In this document: piece by piece, positions 63,253 through 64,000 of the stretch
Layout: the number at the start of each line of letters is the position of its first letter
Numbering within the stretch: position 1 is the first letter of the stretch
DNA from: Manis javanica
Lineage: Eukaryota; Chordata; Mammalia; Pholidota; Manidae
Length of the DNA: 64,000 nucleotides
Assembly: GCF_040802235.1 (NCBI RefSeq)
Contig: NC_133158.1
Location: 14,162,001-14,226,000 of the forward strand
Direction of reading: 5' to 3'
The notes under the pieces: model-generated
Seen by the model: the letters and a program-made list of their open reading frames with translations, nothing else
Database searches by the model: none
What the model was told of the DNA's origin: nothing
Program-made: the position numbers and the translations under genes

Positions 63253-64000
63253 CTTTGTGTTCAAAGGAGAACTATCCATGTGAGATGTTCTAGGGGACAA
63301 ATAAAGCCTTTTGTGGTGAGCGGACTTGCGAGCCATACCACATCCCCTTGGCCCACCTTATTTCACTGTAGCTGTGTGGAAACTTCCACGCACATTGGCA
63401 GAGTTTCATGTCAAGTGTTTTCTCAGCGTTTCTTTGCCACACTGCCTCCAAGCTTTCCGCAGAGCTGTGCAGGGCTGCTCTGCCAGCAAGTGGGCGCAGT
63501 CTGGGATGTGGGGGGCACAGAATTTCCCAGGGGCAACCTTCACCCTAGGGAAGCTTCGATCTTTAACAGGACAAATTTGAGGCACATTTTTTTTATGGTT
63601 CCTCAGAGGTTTTGCAGCAATATTGAGTTCCAGTTACTCACATTTGGAACTGGCTCATTAGCACACTCTTACAGGCTTTTGTGCTTCCTCTGTCTCATTC
63701 TCCCCACTCTTTCATTTTTGATCACTGAATCAACTCCCAAGTAAGTTGTATTTGAATCTGAGCCTTTGTCTCTGCCTTTGGGGGAATTTCAAACCAAGAC
63801 ATCTGGTCAAATCACTAGAGAAAACACTGCACGTCATGCTCCTCTTTCAGACATTCAAAATGCCAACGAACATACTCAGAGCTGAGAAGTCCTGCTGTGC
63901 GGTAAAGGGGTCCATCCAGCTCTCGTTCGCTCTGGGCTCCCCAAGCTCACAGCCCACAGGCATGTTCACCCTTACGATCTTCCAGGGTTCCCCAGAAGTG
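63253..64000. other. Unclassified stretch to window end
   Basis: No exon recognised. A 154-codon plus frame (63280-63744) overlaps an 84-codon frame and has no domain I know. Cut by the right edge. Confidence 0.4.

Noticed and set aside
63280-63744. 154-codon plus-strand frame
   Set aside because: It has no recognisable domain or exon borders and overlaps another frame; within chance length.
1-64000. tRNA, rRNA, U6, 7SK, 5S or other RNA genes
   Set aside because: I looked for their conserved cores on both strands and saw none. The tRNA-like parts present belong to MIR SINEs.
1-64000. CRISPR array, operon or other prokaryotic or phage system
   Set aside because: No regularly spaced repeats, no dense coding and no ribosome-binding sites. 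The repeat content is clearly mammalian.

Overview
This window looks like nuclear DNA from a placental mammal. It is AT-leaning and CpG-poor, and it is filled with decayed interspersed repeats: LINE-1, LINE-2, MIR, hAT elements (MER20 and MER5 types), Tigger elements and MLT1-type LTRs. There are no bacterial operons, ribosome binding sites, CRISPR arrays or phage genes. I saw no primate Alu, rodent B1/B2, carnivore tRNA-Lys SINE or ruminant Bov SINE. Two minus-strand copies (about 24326-24690 and 30099-30575) and one plus-strand copy (about 9268-10228) of a relatively young LINE-1 have a 3' end that I associate from memory with pangolins (Manis, Pholidota). I hold that taxon call with moderate confidence; placental mammal is near certain.

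I found no protein-coding exon, RNA gene or intact transposon gene that I can defend. The longest open frames (192, 177, 154 and 151 codons) are no longer than chance allows in 64 kb read in six frames. They have no recognisable domains, and several run across repeat boundaries. The window is best read as intergenic or deep intronic DNA.

Layout. 0-7 kb: MLT1 LTR remnants, L2 and MIR, a MER5A, and a local 95-bp direct duplication. 8-11.6 kb: an old L1/HAL1-like stretch with a younger L1 3' end inserted in it, then two hAT elements. 12-19 kb: MER20, several MIRs, an L1 3' end that splits a MER5-like element, a CpG-enriched repeat-poor stretch at about 15.84-16.41 kb, and two L2 copies tail to tail. 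19.9-23.4 kb: a 3.5-kb 5'-truncated L1. 23.4-31 kb: MER20, two lineage-type L1 3' ends, a 630-bp Tigger element with transposase remnants, MIR and L2. 31-42 kb: mixed old LINE, hAT, L2 and MIR, a nested L2/Tigger/MIR cluster, a second Tigger fragment and an LTR-like element. 42-55 kb: long stretches without recognised repeats, broken by L1, L2 and MIR pieces and a compound CA/CCA microsatellite. 55-64 kb: a full MLT1-type LTR, dense MIR and L2 clusters, MER20 and another MLT1 LTR.

Because there are no supported genes, nothing here works together as a pathway. The history is layered insertion and decay. The points most worth checking are the repeat-poor or CpG-enriched stretches, a homeodomain-type palindrome, a TATA/Kozak/open-frame combination near 51.1 kb, the local duplication, and the G-rich 3' UTR of the lineage-type L1. 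All repeat family names come from recognising consensus sequence by eye; boundaries are approximate, usually within 10-40 bases.
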